Assembly (NCBI GenBank): GCA_002009475.1
Contig: AYTS01000085.1
Coordinates: forward strand, 1-64,000
Origin: Candidatus Brocadia carolinensis
Lineage (GTDB): Bacteria > Planctomycetota > Brocadiia > Brocadiales > Brocadiaceae
DNA length: 64,000 nt
Direction: 5' to 3'
Shown here: positions 18,723 to 26,510 of the stretch, in pieces
Layout of the letters: each line of letters starts with the position of its first letter
How positions within the stretch are numbered: the stretch's first letter is position 1
Notes under the pieces: generated by a model
The model's input: the letters and a program-made list of their open reading frames with translations, nothing else
Database searches by the model: none
What the model was told of the DNA's origin: nothing
Program-made: the position numbers and the translations under genes

Positions 18723-20039
18723 TTAATATCCTTTTATGCCACCCGAAACAAATTCCGGGTAGGTTGGTGTCATATGTTCAGAAATATCAAGTCCCATGGT
18801 CTCATCTTCTTCACTCACACGCCCCAAACCGATGGCCTTCAGTCCACCAAAAATAATAATGGCGCACAAACACGAATAGGCGATACAGATGATGAAGCCA
18901 AGGGCTTGTATCCCAATATGACAACTGATGCCATGATAGGAAGGCCGAATAAGGCCCATAATGCCTGTCGCTATACCCCCGATAGCGCCCGCTGTGCAAT
19001 GAACGCCGCATGTGCCAACGGTATCATCGATCCCTATCTTGTCCAGTGATTTTACCACTAGTGGAATAATTCCCCCGCTGATCACCCCCACGACCAGAGC
19101 AAAACCCGGATGGGTAAAACCCACACCCGCACAGATAGAGACCATACCTGCTATCGCCCCGTTCCCGGTAGTAAGCGGGTCTGGCTTTTTATTCACCAGC
19201 CAACCGCCAAACATGGCACCCAGGATACCGCCCGCCATGCTCATCGTAACGTTGATCGTCGTGGTAGGTAAATCGTTCACCAGGATGCTGATCATTTTCC
19301 GGGCAGTCTCCGCGCTGGTTGGCTCGCACAACGATCCAACCAATACCGACCCTACATTAAAACCATAAAAACAGACGCATAAGATGAATACGCCGAGCAT
19401 CATTTGAGAAACATTGTGGCCGGGAATGGTGTAACATTCTCCACGGCCAAACTCAAACAACCATGTTTTTTTGCTCATGCGTGCGTACTTCTCCACGCGC
19501 GGTCCCACAACCATTGCAGCAATAAGCGCAGTCAATCCGCCCTGAAAATGCACCACCACGGAACCTGCGTAATCCACATAGCCCCACCGCAACAGCGGTC
19601 CCGCAGACCATGCCAGCCATCCAAAAAACGGATACATAAAACCACAGTAGAGCACCACGTAGATGAGGTACGCCTTAAAGCTGAATCTTTCTGAGATGGA
19701 ACCCGATGCTATCGCGCACGAGACAAGACAAAATCCCCACATCGTAAACCAATGTCCATACACATTGAGTTTGTCCACATGTCCCGGATCGGTCACTCCG
19801 ATAAGACAGTAATTCCAGTTGCCTGAGAAAATAGCGAACCCGAACAACCACCAGACCAGCGTTCCCAACCCGATATTAGCGCAGATCTTCATATAGACGT
19901 GGGTAGCATTTTTAGACCGAACCTGCCCACTCTCCAGGAAAGCAAAGCCTGCCTGCATAAAAAAGACTAATATGCCGGTAATTATTAACCAAAATATATA
20001 AATAATCAGAATAATATCTCTTGCCAATATGTCTACCAT
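18723..20039 (-). CDS. amt: ammonium transporter Amt
   Basis: 438 residues with about eleven transmembrane helices. Amt signatures are visible: FMQAGFAFLESGQVRSKN (about residues 27-44), DYAGSVVVHFQGGLTALIAA carrying the first pore histidine (about 156-175), and VHCTAGAIGGIATGIMG with the second (about 345-361). FEFGRGECYTIPGHN is a cytoplasmic or periplasmic loop. The protein conducts ammonium across a membrane. In an anammox organism this is the substrate of catabolism as well as assimilation, and several Amt paralogues are usual in that group. No glnK/PII gene is adjacent; instead an exported TPR gene follows at once. Start ATG 20039, with AAGGAG about 5 bases upstream. Confidence 0.95.
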   Translation of the reverse strand: MVDILARDIILIIYIFWLIITGILVFFMQAGFAFLESGQVRSKNATHVYMKICANIGLGTLVWWLFGFAIFSGNWNYCLIGVTDPGHVDKLNVYGHWFTMWGFCLVSCAIASGSISERFSFKAYLIYVVLYCGFMYPFFGWLAWSAGPLLRWGYVDYAGSVVVHFQGGLTALIAAMVVGPRVEKYARMSKKTWLFEFGRGECYTIPGHNVSQMMLGVFILCVCFYGFNVGSVLVGSLCEPTSAETARKMISILVNDLPTTTINVTMSMAGGILGAMFGGWLVNKKPDPLTTGNGAIAGMVSICAGVGFTHPGFALVVGVISGGIIPLVVKSLDKIGIDDTVGTCGVHCTAGAIGGIATGIMGLIRPSYHGISCHIGIQALGFIICIAYSCLCAIIIFGGLKAIGLGRVSEEDETMGLDISEHMTPTYPEFVSGGIKGY

Positions 20040-20511
20040 AAGGTATCTCCTTTTTTCAAACAGATCAGATCACAGGCGTGCGGAAATCGCTCATAATTTT
20101 TTACTGTAAAGAAATATACTACCACTATCAAAGAAATAATCAATAGAATATTCGTAACAATGGCAACTATTCGGCGAAACTGACGAAGAATGTTTTTACA
20201 GAATGGTTAGGAGCAACGGGAAAAGCGGGCAGACGGAAAAATCACGAAGGGACGACATGATTATAGAAAAAAGACACACTACCATATTCAACCCCGTTGG
20301 GGTGAAATAGTGCGAAAATAATGGTATCATGCCACCCCTACGGGGTTAGCCATAATTGTATACCGACATACTATAATAATGACATCCCTTCGGGATTCTC
20401 TAAGCAATCTTTTGTTCATTCGTAGTGGCGTAGGCAAAAATATGCTCAATGGTAACGTTTTTTTTTAAATTGGGTATTTTCCATTGCAACAACGACAACT
20501 TCAATATATCA
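20040..20511. other. intergenic region with short palindromes
   Basis: Upstream region of amt (- strand) and of the bc operon (+ strand). It holds small palindromes of the type ACCCCGTTGGGGT (about 20290-20304) and CCCCTACGGGG (about 20335-20345), and CATCCCTTCGGGATTC (about 20382-20397). These resemble the core palindromes inside the MITE-like elements of this window. I see no gene. Divergent promoters must lie here or in the adjoining repeat, but I cannot name them with confidence. Confidence 0.4.
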
Positions 20512-20762
20512 TTACCGTATTACAGTGTAAAAATTCTTTTTTTGTAAAGTTTTTTCACAACCCTATTTACCTCTTATCAGGAGGTACAGATTGTTTACGA
20601 GAGAAAGATTGCTTCGCGGAGTTTACCCTGAGTAACGCGAATGTGCTCATAATGACAACGTACCATATGTCATCAAAGGCATAGCCTGTGTCATTGCGAG
20701 GATCCCTTCCGAAGCAATCTCCCGCTTTTACAACGGGGAAATTGGTTGCGGCTTTGCTGCGC
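20512..20762. repeat. dispersed direct repeat of about 250 bp, copy A
   Basis: The segment includes TTTTTTCACAACCCTATTTA, TTATCAGGAGGTACAGATTG, GATTGCTTCGCGGAGTTTAC, AACGCGAATGTGCTC and TAGCCTGTGTCATTGCGAGG. The same blocks in the same order and orientation occur at 31548-31784, so the two are direct repeats about 11 kb apart that flank the bc-complex/folE segment. It ends roughly 90 bp before the Rieske gene. It has no conserved reading frame. The inner TGTCATTGCGAGG...GAAGCAATCTC block is REP-like. Confidence 0.75.
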
Positions 20763-20853
20763 CAGGAATATCTTTTCGACTTCTTCATCTCTTTTGGAAT
20801 CTTGCACTCTCTGCCGGTAAGTGCCATATATTCATAAAATATTCGTAGACCCT

Positions 20854-21360
20854 ATGTTAGAGGCAACCAAAAAAACAGAACTCTCGGTAGACCGAAGGCG
20901 AATCCTCCTTGCTGCAGGGTGGTCTTGCATTGGAATATTCACGGCTACTTTATTGAGCGCTATCGCCCGGTTCTTCTTTCCCCGGACTATTATTGAACCG
21001 CCAACGAGATACAAGGTCGGATTTCCTTCCCAATACCCGGTTGGAGTGAGCGAAAGGTTCAAGAAACAGTTCAGGATATGGATTGTCAGAGAGGTAGACA
21101 GGATTTACGTAATCGAGGCAAAGTGTACCCATCTCGGTTGCACCCCTAACTGGTTAGCGGCGGAAGGCAAGTTCAAATGTCCCTGCCATGGGAGCGGGTT
21201 TACCCCAGATGGAATTAATATTGAGGGACCTGCACCAAGACCGCTGGAGAGATTCAAGGTCGCATTGGATGCAGATGGGCAGATAATCGTTGACGAAGCG
21301 ACGAGGTTCAGGGGAGATCGCGGAGAATGGGAAAAGGCCGGGGCATTTCTTAAGGTGTAA
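20854..21360 (+). CDS. Rieske [2Fe-2S] protein of a cytochrome bc complex
   Basis: 168 residues from ATG 20854. An N-terminal twin-arginine-like, membrane-anchoring segment ([13 protein letters not shown] to IARFFFP, about residues 13-43) is followed by a soluble cluster-binding fold. Box I is CTHLGC (C91, H93, C96) and box II CPCHGSG (C109, C111, H112); the two Cys and two His ligate the 2Fe-2S cluster. It takes electrons from quinol at the outer quinone site and passes them to a cytochrome c. A GTG at 20821 could extend it by 11 residues. It is the first gene of the bc operon; cytochrome b starts one base after its stop. Confidence 0.95.
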   Translation: MLEATKKTELSVDRRRILLAAGWSCIGIFTATLLSAIARFFFPRTIIEPPTRYKVGFPSQYPVGVSERFKKQFRIWIVREVDRIYVIEAKCTHLGCTPNWLAAEGKFKCPCHGSGFTPDGINIEGPAPRPLERFKVALDADGQIIVDEATRFRGDRGEWEKAGAFLKV

Positions 21361-21361
21361 A

Positions 21362-22189
21362 ATGACGCAGAATTCCAAAGAAAATTTCTTGTCAAAATAC
21401 AGAAACATGCTGAAAGAAAAAGGTTTATTCGGCATGTTGAGGGACATAACGGTTCATTCGCAGGTCTGGAAGTCTGTCTTCAGGCACACTTTTGCCGATA
21501 CGCCAAAGAACCGCATGCTGAAGGTCGTTTCAAACGTCTTTATGCATCTGCATCCCGCAAAGGTAAAGAGGCATGCGCCTCAGTTAAAATATACCTGGTG
21601 CATGGGCGGAATCAGTTTCTTCCTGTTTCTGGTACTTACCTTTACGGGAGTATTATTGATGTTTTATTACCGCCCTACCGTCCACGATGCCTATTGGGAT
21701 ATCAAGGATTTAGAGTATCAGGTGCCTTTCGGCGCAATTTTAAGGAATCTGCACCGATGGAGTGCCCACCTGATGGTCATAACGGTATGGTTCCATATGT
21801 TCCGGGTGTTTGCAACGGGTTCGTATAAACCGCCCAGGGAATTTAACTGGTGTGTGGGAGTCGTCCTGCTGGTGCTCACCCTCCTTCTCAGTTTTACCGG
21901 TTACCTGCTTACGTGGGACCAATTGGGATTCTGGGCTGTAACGGTTGGGACAAACATGGCACGTTCAACACCGCTCCTGGGACACGAAGGGCCTTTCGGC
22001 GAACAACTGGGCATGACGGCTCACAACGACATCCGATTCGCACTCCTGGGCGGATCACTCGTAGGTGGAAATGCCTTATTAAGGGCGTACGTATGGCATT
22101 GTATCGGGTTGCCTCTGATGATCAGTATCTTTATGATGGTGCACTTCTGGCGTGTCCGCAAGGATGGCGGCATTTCCGGGCCACTTTAG
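21362..22189 (+). CDS. cytochrome b, N-terminal (b6-type) subunit
   Basis: 275 residues from ATG 21362, one base after the Rieske stop. Four transmembrane helices. The haem ligands are H131 and H145 in helix B ([17 protein letters not shown], spacing 14) and H246 and H261 in helix D. The 15-residue spacing in helix D and the end [10 protein letters not shown] are those of cytochrome b6, not mitochondrial cytochrome b. The complementary C-terminal half is encoded separately at 26511-27353, about 4 kb downstream. An N-terminal extension of about 70 residues precedes the first helix. It oxidises and reduces quinone at the two sites of the complex. Confidence 0.95.
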   Translation: MTQNSKENFLSKYRNMLKEKGLFGMLRDITVHSQVWKSVFRHTFADTPKNRMLKVVSNVFMHLHPAKVKRHAPQLKYTWCMGGISFFLFLVLTFTGVLLMFYYRPTVHDAYWDIKDLEYQVPFGAILRNLHRWSAHLMVITVWFHMFRVFATGSYKPPREFNWCVGVVLLVLTLLLSFTGYLLTWDQLGFWAVTVGTNMARSTPLLGHEGPFGEQLGMTAHNDIRFALLGGSLVGGNALLRAYVWHCIGLPLMISIFMMVHFWRVRKDGGISGPL

Positions 22190-22441
22190 AATAACTTAAA
22201 ACTACAAACTGCCATCATCGGGCTATTTTTGCGGTACCCTGAACCATGAAAATATTTTAGATGTTTCGGTGAGTCCTCTCACCGAAACAGAATACCATGG
22301 AAATGTACATACGTTTCGGTGTGGGGACACACCGAAACATCACAGCGTAGCTTAATAAGAAATTTTAGAGCCGGAGAGCACAGAGAAATCCTCGATAATT
22401 TTAGAAGGCAGTATCTGCGTCCTCATTTATAGAATTCAACC
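22190..22441. other. intra-operon spacer with twin hairpins
   Basis: About 250 bp between the cytochrome b6-type gene and a small membrane gene. Two 26-nt hairpins with the same stem sequence (22263-22288 and 22313-22338) occupy it. The rest is unstructured. The spacing is unusual, because the preceding junction is only one base. Confidence 0.6.
22263..22338. repeat. two copies of an 11-bp-stem hairpin in the bc operon
   Basis: Copy 1: GTTTCGGTGAG, loop TCCT, CTCACCGAAAC (22263-22288). Copy 2: GTTTCGGTGTG, loop GGGA, CACACCGAAAC (22313-22338). Both stems are perfect, with compensatory differences between copies. A decayed third copy is at 27428-27453. The compensatory changes suggest that the structure, not the sequence, is kept, as for mRNA processing or stabilising hairpins or REP-type elements. 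No U-tract. Confidence 0.7.
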
Positions 22442-22594
22442 ATGGAAAACGTCTGGGCAATTATAACAAAACCTGATAATATCCCCATCGTCGGATTGAT
22501 AATCCTGCTCGTGTTCTTTACCTGGATTACCTTTAAACAGGCATTTGAAAACGACAAACGGATAGCACAGAAAAGGCGTCAAAAGGGAGAATAA
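22442..22594 (+). CDS. small single-helix membrane protein in the bc operon
   Basis: 50 residues: MENVWAIITKPDNIP, then one hydrophobic helix (IVGLIILLVFFTWITF) and a strongly basic tail (KRIAQKRRQKGE). Its stop lies 4 bp before the next gene's GTG, so it is translated with the operon. Small one-helix subunits are common in b6f and bc complexes. Being an accessory subunit or an anchor for the following soluble FAD/Fe-S protein is inferred from position and size. Confidence 0.65.
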   Translation: MENVWAIITKPDNIPIVGLIILLVFFTWITFKQAFENDKRIAQKRRQKGE

Positions 22595-22598
22595 CCTC

Positions 22599-24305
22599 GT
22601 GAACTACAAGCTAACCAAAGCCGATGACCACTGGTTCAGGGAAAACATCAATTGCCAGTATGCATGCCCGGTAAACACACCGGCCATGAATTATATAGAA
22701 CGCATCACCGCAGGTGACTTTGATGCCTCTTTGCGGTTAAATTTTATGGCAAACCTTTTTCCCCACATCCTCGGCAGGGTATGCACTCATCCGTGCGAAA
22801 CCGCATGCCGCAGGGGCGTAATCGATAAGCCGCTTGCCATCTGTTCTCTCAAGAGGAGCTCAGGAGACTTTGCTCTGAGAAAATCTCCCGCAAAACCGGT
22901 GCATATCGAAAAGACAGGGTATCGCGTAGCAATCATTGGCTCCGGTCCGTCCGGCCTTGCCGCTGCACACGATCTGGTAATGAAGGGACATACTGTTGTT
23001 ATCTACGAAGCGCTACCGGTCGCCGGGGGCATGCTAAGCGTGGGCATTCCTCCGTACCGGTTGCCGCGCGCTCAGATAGAGGCTGCAATCAACGGGATAA
23101 CAGAACTCGGAGCAGAGATACGATTAAACAGCCCCATAGATACTCCCGATGCCTTTGATACCTTATTAAAGGAGTATAGCGCCGTATATATTGCCACAGG
23201 TGCGCACAAATCCCAGATACTGGAAATCCCCGGAGAAGATTTTAAGGGGGTAATGCACGGCGTTACCTTTATGAAGGAGACGAATCTTGGGATGCTAAAA
23301 ACCGTCCCTGAAAAAGTAGCGGTCGTTGGGGGTGGATTTACCGCCATAGACTGTGCGCGTTCATCCCTGAGATTAGGCGCAAAAGAGGTCTCGATTGTGT
23401 ATCGCAGGACGCTCGAAGAAATGCCGGCTGGTGAGATGGAAGTAAGCATGGCAGAGGATGAAGGCATAAAGATGCACTATCTGACCTCTCCTGTGAAAAT
23501 AATCGGTGGGCCTGATCACAAGATGACGCATCTCGAGTGTATAAAAAACCAGTTGGGCGAACCAGATGAAAAAGGACGCAGACGCCCGGTCCCTGTTCAA
23601 GGGAGCAACTTCACCATACCCGTCGATATGGTGATAGCGGCCATTGGCCAATCGCCCGACCTTGGATTCTTTTCGGATAAATTTGGAATAAAGATTAATC
23701 ATTGGGGTATGCCGGTTATTGACCCAAAAAACTTTATGACCACCAGAAAGGGCGTATTCGCCGGAGGCGATTGCGTAACCGGCCCCAGGAATGTCATTGA
23801 GGTCGTAGCAGACGGCAGAAAGGCTGCACGGTCGATCCATACATTTCTGACCGGGCAAGAGCGGAAGGGATATGCATTTTATTATAAAGATCAACCCCCT
23901 TCCGACAGGATGCCTAATTATGAGTCTGCACCCAGGCAGAAACAGGATGCCATTTCCATGGATGGCAGGGAAAGTCTAAACACAGAGGTCGAGCTGGGAT
24001 TTTCAGAGGAAAACGCGCTTAAGGAAGCGGGACGCTGCCTGCTTTGCCATTACAACATCTTTATTGACGAGACCTGTATCTTATGCGGCGGTTGTATTGA
24101 CGTTTGTCCCTACAACTGCATATCCATGGTCTCCCGCGAAAACGTTGAGGCGACAGATGCCTTGCAGGATGAGATGCATGTTTCCGGTAATTGGGATGCC
24201 GTGATGGTAATTGATGAGGAAAAGTGTATCAGGTGTGGGTTGTGTGTTAAGCGTTGTCCGGTAAACGCAATAACGATGAAACGGTTTGCATATTCAGAGG
24301 AATGA
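22599..24305 (+). CDS. GltD-like FAD/NAD(P) oxidoreductase with C-terminal 2[4Fe-4S] domain
   Basis: 568 residues from GTG 22599. The N-terminal double-cluster domain (residues 19-70) carries CQYACPVNTP and CTHPCETACRRG. An FAD site is seen at IIGSGPSGLAAAHDL (about 112-126) and an NAD(P)H site at VVGGGFTAIDCARSSLRLGA (about 240). FAGGDC (about 388) binds FAD again. The C-terminal ferredoxin domain (about 487-560) has CILCGGCIDVC and CIRCGLCVKRC. The architecture is that of glutamate synthase small subunit-like electron-transfer modules. Within a bc operon it could link NAD(P)H or ferredoxin to the quinone pool; similar operons are known from anammox genomes. Direction of electron flow is unknown. 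Confidence 0.9.
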   Translation: MNYKLTKADDHWFRENINCQYACPVNTPAMNYIERITAGDFDASLRLNFMANLFPHILGRVCTHPCETACRRGVIDKPLAICSLKRSSGDFALRKSPAKPVHIEKTGYRVAIIGSGPSGLAAAHDLVMKGHTVVIYEALPVAGGMLSVGIPPYRLPRAQIEAAINGITELGAEIRLNSPIDTPDAFDTLLKEYSAVYIATGAHKSQILEIPGEDFKGVMHGVTFMKETNLGMLKTVPEKVAVVGGGFTAIDCARSSLRLGAKEVSIVYRRTLEEMPAGEMEVSMAEDEGIKMHYLTSPVKIIGGPDHKMTHLECIKNQLGEPDEKGRRRPVPVQGSNFTIPVDMVIAAIGQSPDLGFFSDKFGIKINHWGMPVIDPKNFMTTRKGVFAGGDCVTGPRNVIEVVADGRKAARSIHTFLTGQERKGYAFYYKDQPPSDRMPNYESAPRQKQDAISMDGRESLNTEVELGFSEENALKEAGRCLLCHYNIFIDETCILCGGCIDVCPYNCISMVSRENVEATDALQDEMHVSGNWDAVMVIDEEKCIRCGLCVKRCPVNAITMKRFAYSEE

Positions 24306-24431
24306 ACAAAGTAATAAGTCCACGATGAATATGCGCGGGATTTTCAGCGGAAAATAACAATCCCCTGTCATTCCGAGGGAGTGAAACGACCGAAGAATCT
24401 CAACTTTGAAATTCCAACATATACTATTACT

Positions 24432-24695
24432 ATGAAAACGAGTGTAAAAATAGCTATTATTAGTGCCATAGGAGCTGTTCTGGCAGCCGTTATTCCCGTT
24501 GTAATTTCCATAGTAATCAAAAAAAATGGAGATCCCGAAAAACCAGATATATCAGTTAAAGAGAGCAAAAATGTCGTCATTGGAAACATTACTACTCATG
24601 AAGGTGACGTAATTATTGAGGGAACGAAAACTACTAACACTCAGGCATTGTCGGAAAGTCAAAACTACGGGACAAAACAGCAAAATGAGCATTGA
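24432..24695 (+). CDS. small membrane protein with NVVIG-type beta motif
   Basis: 87 residues from ATG 24432. One transmembrane helix (IISAIGAVLAAVIPVVISIV, about residues 8-27) is followed by a short beta-rich tail (KESKNVVIGNI...GDVIIEGTKTTN). The tail closely resembles residues 48-75 of the TPR protein at 25165 (DSQNVVTGSI...GDVIIGGSKVTN). It may be a truncated or single-domain paralogue of that protein. It lies inside the bc operon, bounded by palindromic repeats; its stop codon is within a 22-bp direct repeat. Function unknown; such motifs occur near signalling or effector-associated proteins. Confidence 0.55.
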   Translation: MKTSVKIAIISAIGAVLAAVIPVVISIVIKKNGDPEKPDISVKESKNVVIGNITTHEGDVIIEGTKTTNTQALSESQNYGTKQQNEH

Positions 24696-24794
24696 ACCAG
24701 GCATTCGGCAACTTTCCCCCCTGTTTCCCCCCGTTTACGGGGGGATTATGGGGGGTGATTGAAATTCCTGTACATTGAACCAGGCATTCGGCAA
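24690..24794. repeat. GC-palindrome repeat flanked by 22-bp direct repeats
   Basis: A perfect 22-bp direct repeat (24690-24711 and 24773-24794, beginning CATTGAACCAGG) brackets a C/G-rich palindromic element (TTTCCCCCCG...CGGGGGG). The core recurs at 30560-30606 and 54289-54356. The first direct repeat contains the stop codon of the preceding gene. Such flanks could be a target duplication or part of the element. Confidence 0.65.
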
Positions 24795-24914
24795 TGTATA
24801 AATAGATATTTTTGAGACATGGGTCCACCCCCTTCACCCCCGCCAGCGGGGGACAGTTGTCTGCTCCCCTTCAGGGAGGGGGATTAAGGGGGGAGGACTC
24901 TTGTTTGAAATTCT

Positions 24915-25126
24915 GTAGCAGTTTAGTTTTTTGAAAAAGTATCAGGAAAAGCTCCGTTCGGAGCGATATATTTATAGACAAACCATTATGCCGCAATCAA
25001 GCTCCATCGGAGCGGCATGTTGTTTCTGTGTCTCACATGACGCTCCGATGGAGCTAAGGTTTTGTATATCGCATTTTCTATAAACATCTCACCTACGGGG
25101 CTGTTTTTCAAAAAACTAAAGTGTTA
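24915..25126. mobile_element. MITE-like element, copy 2
   Basis: Inverted ends GTAGCAGTTTAGTTTTTTGA (from 24915) and TCAAAAAACTAAAGTGTTAC (ending 25126) bracket about 170 bp containing three small palindromes (AGCTCCGTTCGGAGC, AGCTCCATCGGAGC and GCTCCGATGGAGC). Its right half (25032-25110) is the reverse complement of the inside of copy 1 (12253-12332). It ends about 40 bp before the TPR gene and lies within the bc operon. No coding capacity. Confidence 0.65.
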
Positions 25127-25164
25127 CGAAATTCCTTATACGATCAAAAACAAGGAAAAATTAT

Positions 25165-26340
25165 ATGAAGCACACCATACAAAAGGGCGCGATTACTACG
25201 CTGGCAATTATTGTGACGGTGGTTATCACATCAATTACTCTGGATACCTTCGCAGAATTAAAGCATCAATTGCCACAACCTCAAAAAGATACAGGGAAAA
25301 TATCAATACAGGACAGTCAGAATGTTGTTACCGGAAGCATTAATGCCAAAGGCGATGTAATTATTGGAGGTAGCAAGGTTACCAATATCTATGGATTTGA
25401 TGACTACCAGAAATTAGTGGAGCAAATAAAAGAGTTAGAGCAGGATTTAAAAGATATTCCGCCTGATAAGGTAGTGAGCCGCCTCCATAAGGGCAAAAAA
25501 TTAGAGGAACTCCGCAAACAGGAACAGGATTTTAAACAACAAGTAATCAGGCTTGCGGAGACATTCAATAAAATTGAAATCAATACCGAACGTTTAAAGC
25601 AGGCGCAGCAGTATTTTGCCCAGGGAAAATTCCGTGAGGCAGATGCCGTCCTCAAGGCGGAAGAACTCAGCCTCGACCAGAAACAACTCCTCGATGCAAA
25701 GGTGCGCAAGACCCGTGAACTGGAAGAACTCAACAAACAACTCATCAGCAACTCCAGCGAATTCCTGATTAAGGCGCAAATCACCGCAACAAACTTCAGT
25801 AACCCTAATCGCTTTCAAGATGCCTGCAGCTTTTATGAAAAATCTATACAAAGCTATCCAACGTTTGAGAACCTCTTCCAATATGCCTATTTCCTTTACG
25901 AGCACAATCAGCACAATGATGCCGGGCGTTATTATCAGGAAGTGATGAATAAATTTGGAAGAGAAATGGATACAGCAACACGTGCCATGACGCTCAACAA
26001 TCTGGGTGCTTTGCAAGCCGCTAAGAACGAATTTGAAGATGCCCTGAAGTCGTACCGGGAGGCGCTGGAGATTTACCGGAAATTAGCCCAGGCAAACCCC
26101 CAGAGCTATCTGCCGGATGTTGCCATGACGCTCATAAATCTGAGCATTTTTTATCAGGCGAGTCAGCCCGATAAGGAGACATCCATCAAGTATGCGATTG
26201 AGGCGTTAGAAATATTAGCCCCATTCCTTGAGAAAGCACCATATACCCAACGATATGCACAAAGTGCACGGCAAGTACTTCAGGGTTGGGGAGTGGATAT
26301 TGAAAAAATGTTGGCAGAAGGCAGCAGTTTAGCCAAGTGA
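25165..26340 (+). CDS. signal-anchored coiled-coil/TPR protein inside the bc operon
   Basis: 391 residues. An N-terminal hydrophobic segment (ITTLAIIVTVVITSITLDTF, about residues 9-28) is followed by a short beta-rich NVVTGSI...GDVIIGGSKVTNIYG motif (about 52-78). A coiled coil comes next (about 80-190, QIKELEQDLKDI and similar). TPRs follow at about 205-375 (LFQYAYFLYEHNQ, TLNNLGALQAAK, TLINLSIFYQA). The topology suggests a membrane-tethered scaffold. It sits between the FAD/Fe-S gene and the second half of cytochrome b, separating two halves of one complex, next to a MITE-like element. Function unknown; its location may be an insertion. Confidence 0.7.
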   Translation: MKHTIQKGAITTLAIIVTVVITSITLDTFAELKHQLPQPQKDTGKISIQDSQNVVTGSINAKGDVIIGGSKVTNIYGFDDYQKLVEQIKELEQDLKDIPPDKVVSRLHKGKKLEELRKQEQDFKQQVIRLAETFNKIEINTERLKQAQQYFAQGKFREADAVLKAEELSLDQKQLLDAKVRKTRELEELNKQLISNSSEFLIKAQITATNFSNPNRFQDACSFYEKSIQSYPTFENLFQYAYFLYEHNQHNDAGRYYQEVMNKFGREMDTATRAMTLNNLGALQAAKNEFEDALKSYREALEIYRKLAQANPQSYLPDVAMTLINLSIFYQASQPDKETSIKYAIEALEILAPFLEKAPYTQRYAQSARQVLQGWGVDIEKMLAEGSSLAK

Positions 26341-26382
26341 AGCATGGTTGTATAAACATTACAACCAGTATTACTTTCCACA

Positions 26383-26452
26383 TGTCACCCTGAGTGAAGC
26401 GAAGGGTCTCGTGTTTTAAAAGTAAGAGATTCTTCGTTTCACTCAGAATGAC
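26383..26452. repeat. REP-like palindrome
   Basis: TGTCACCCTGAGTGAAGCGA near 26383-26402 is roughly complementary to TTCGTTTCACTCAGAATGACA ending near 26452, giving a long imperfect hairpin. It lies between the TPR gene and the cytochrome b C-terminal subunit. A half-copy (CTGTCATTCCGAGGGAGTGA) is seen near 24365-24384. Confidence 0.55.
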
Positions 26453-26510
26453 AACCAAACTTCACCTGGCTAAATAATTACAACGGAAAAAAGTTAAGGG
26501 ATTGTTTAAA

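Noticed and set aside
22263-22338. CRISPR-like spaced repeats
   Set aside because: Only two copies, each self-complementary with a 4-nt loop; no array, spacers or cas genes.
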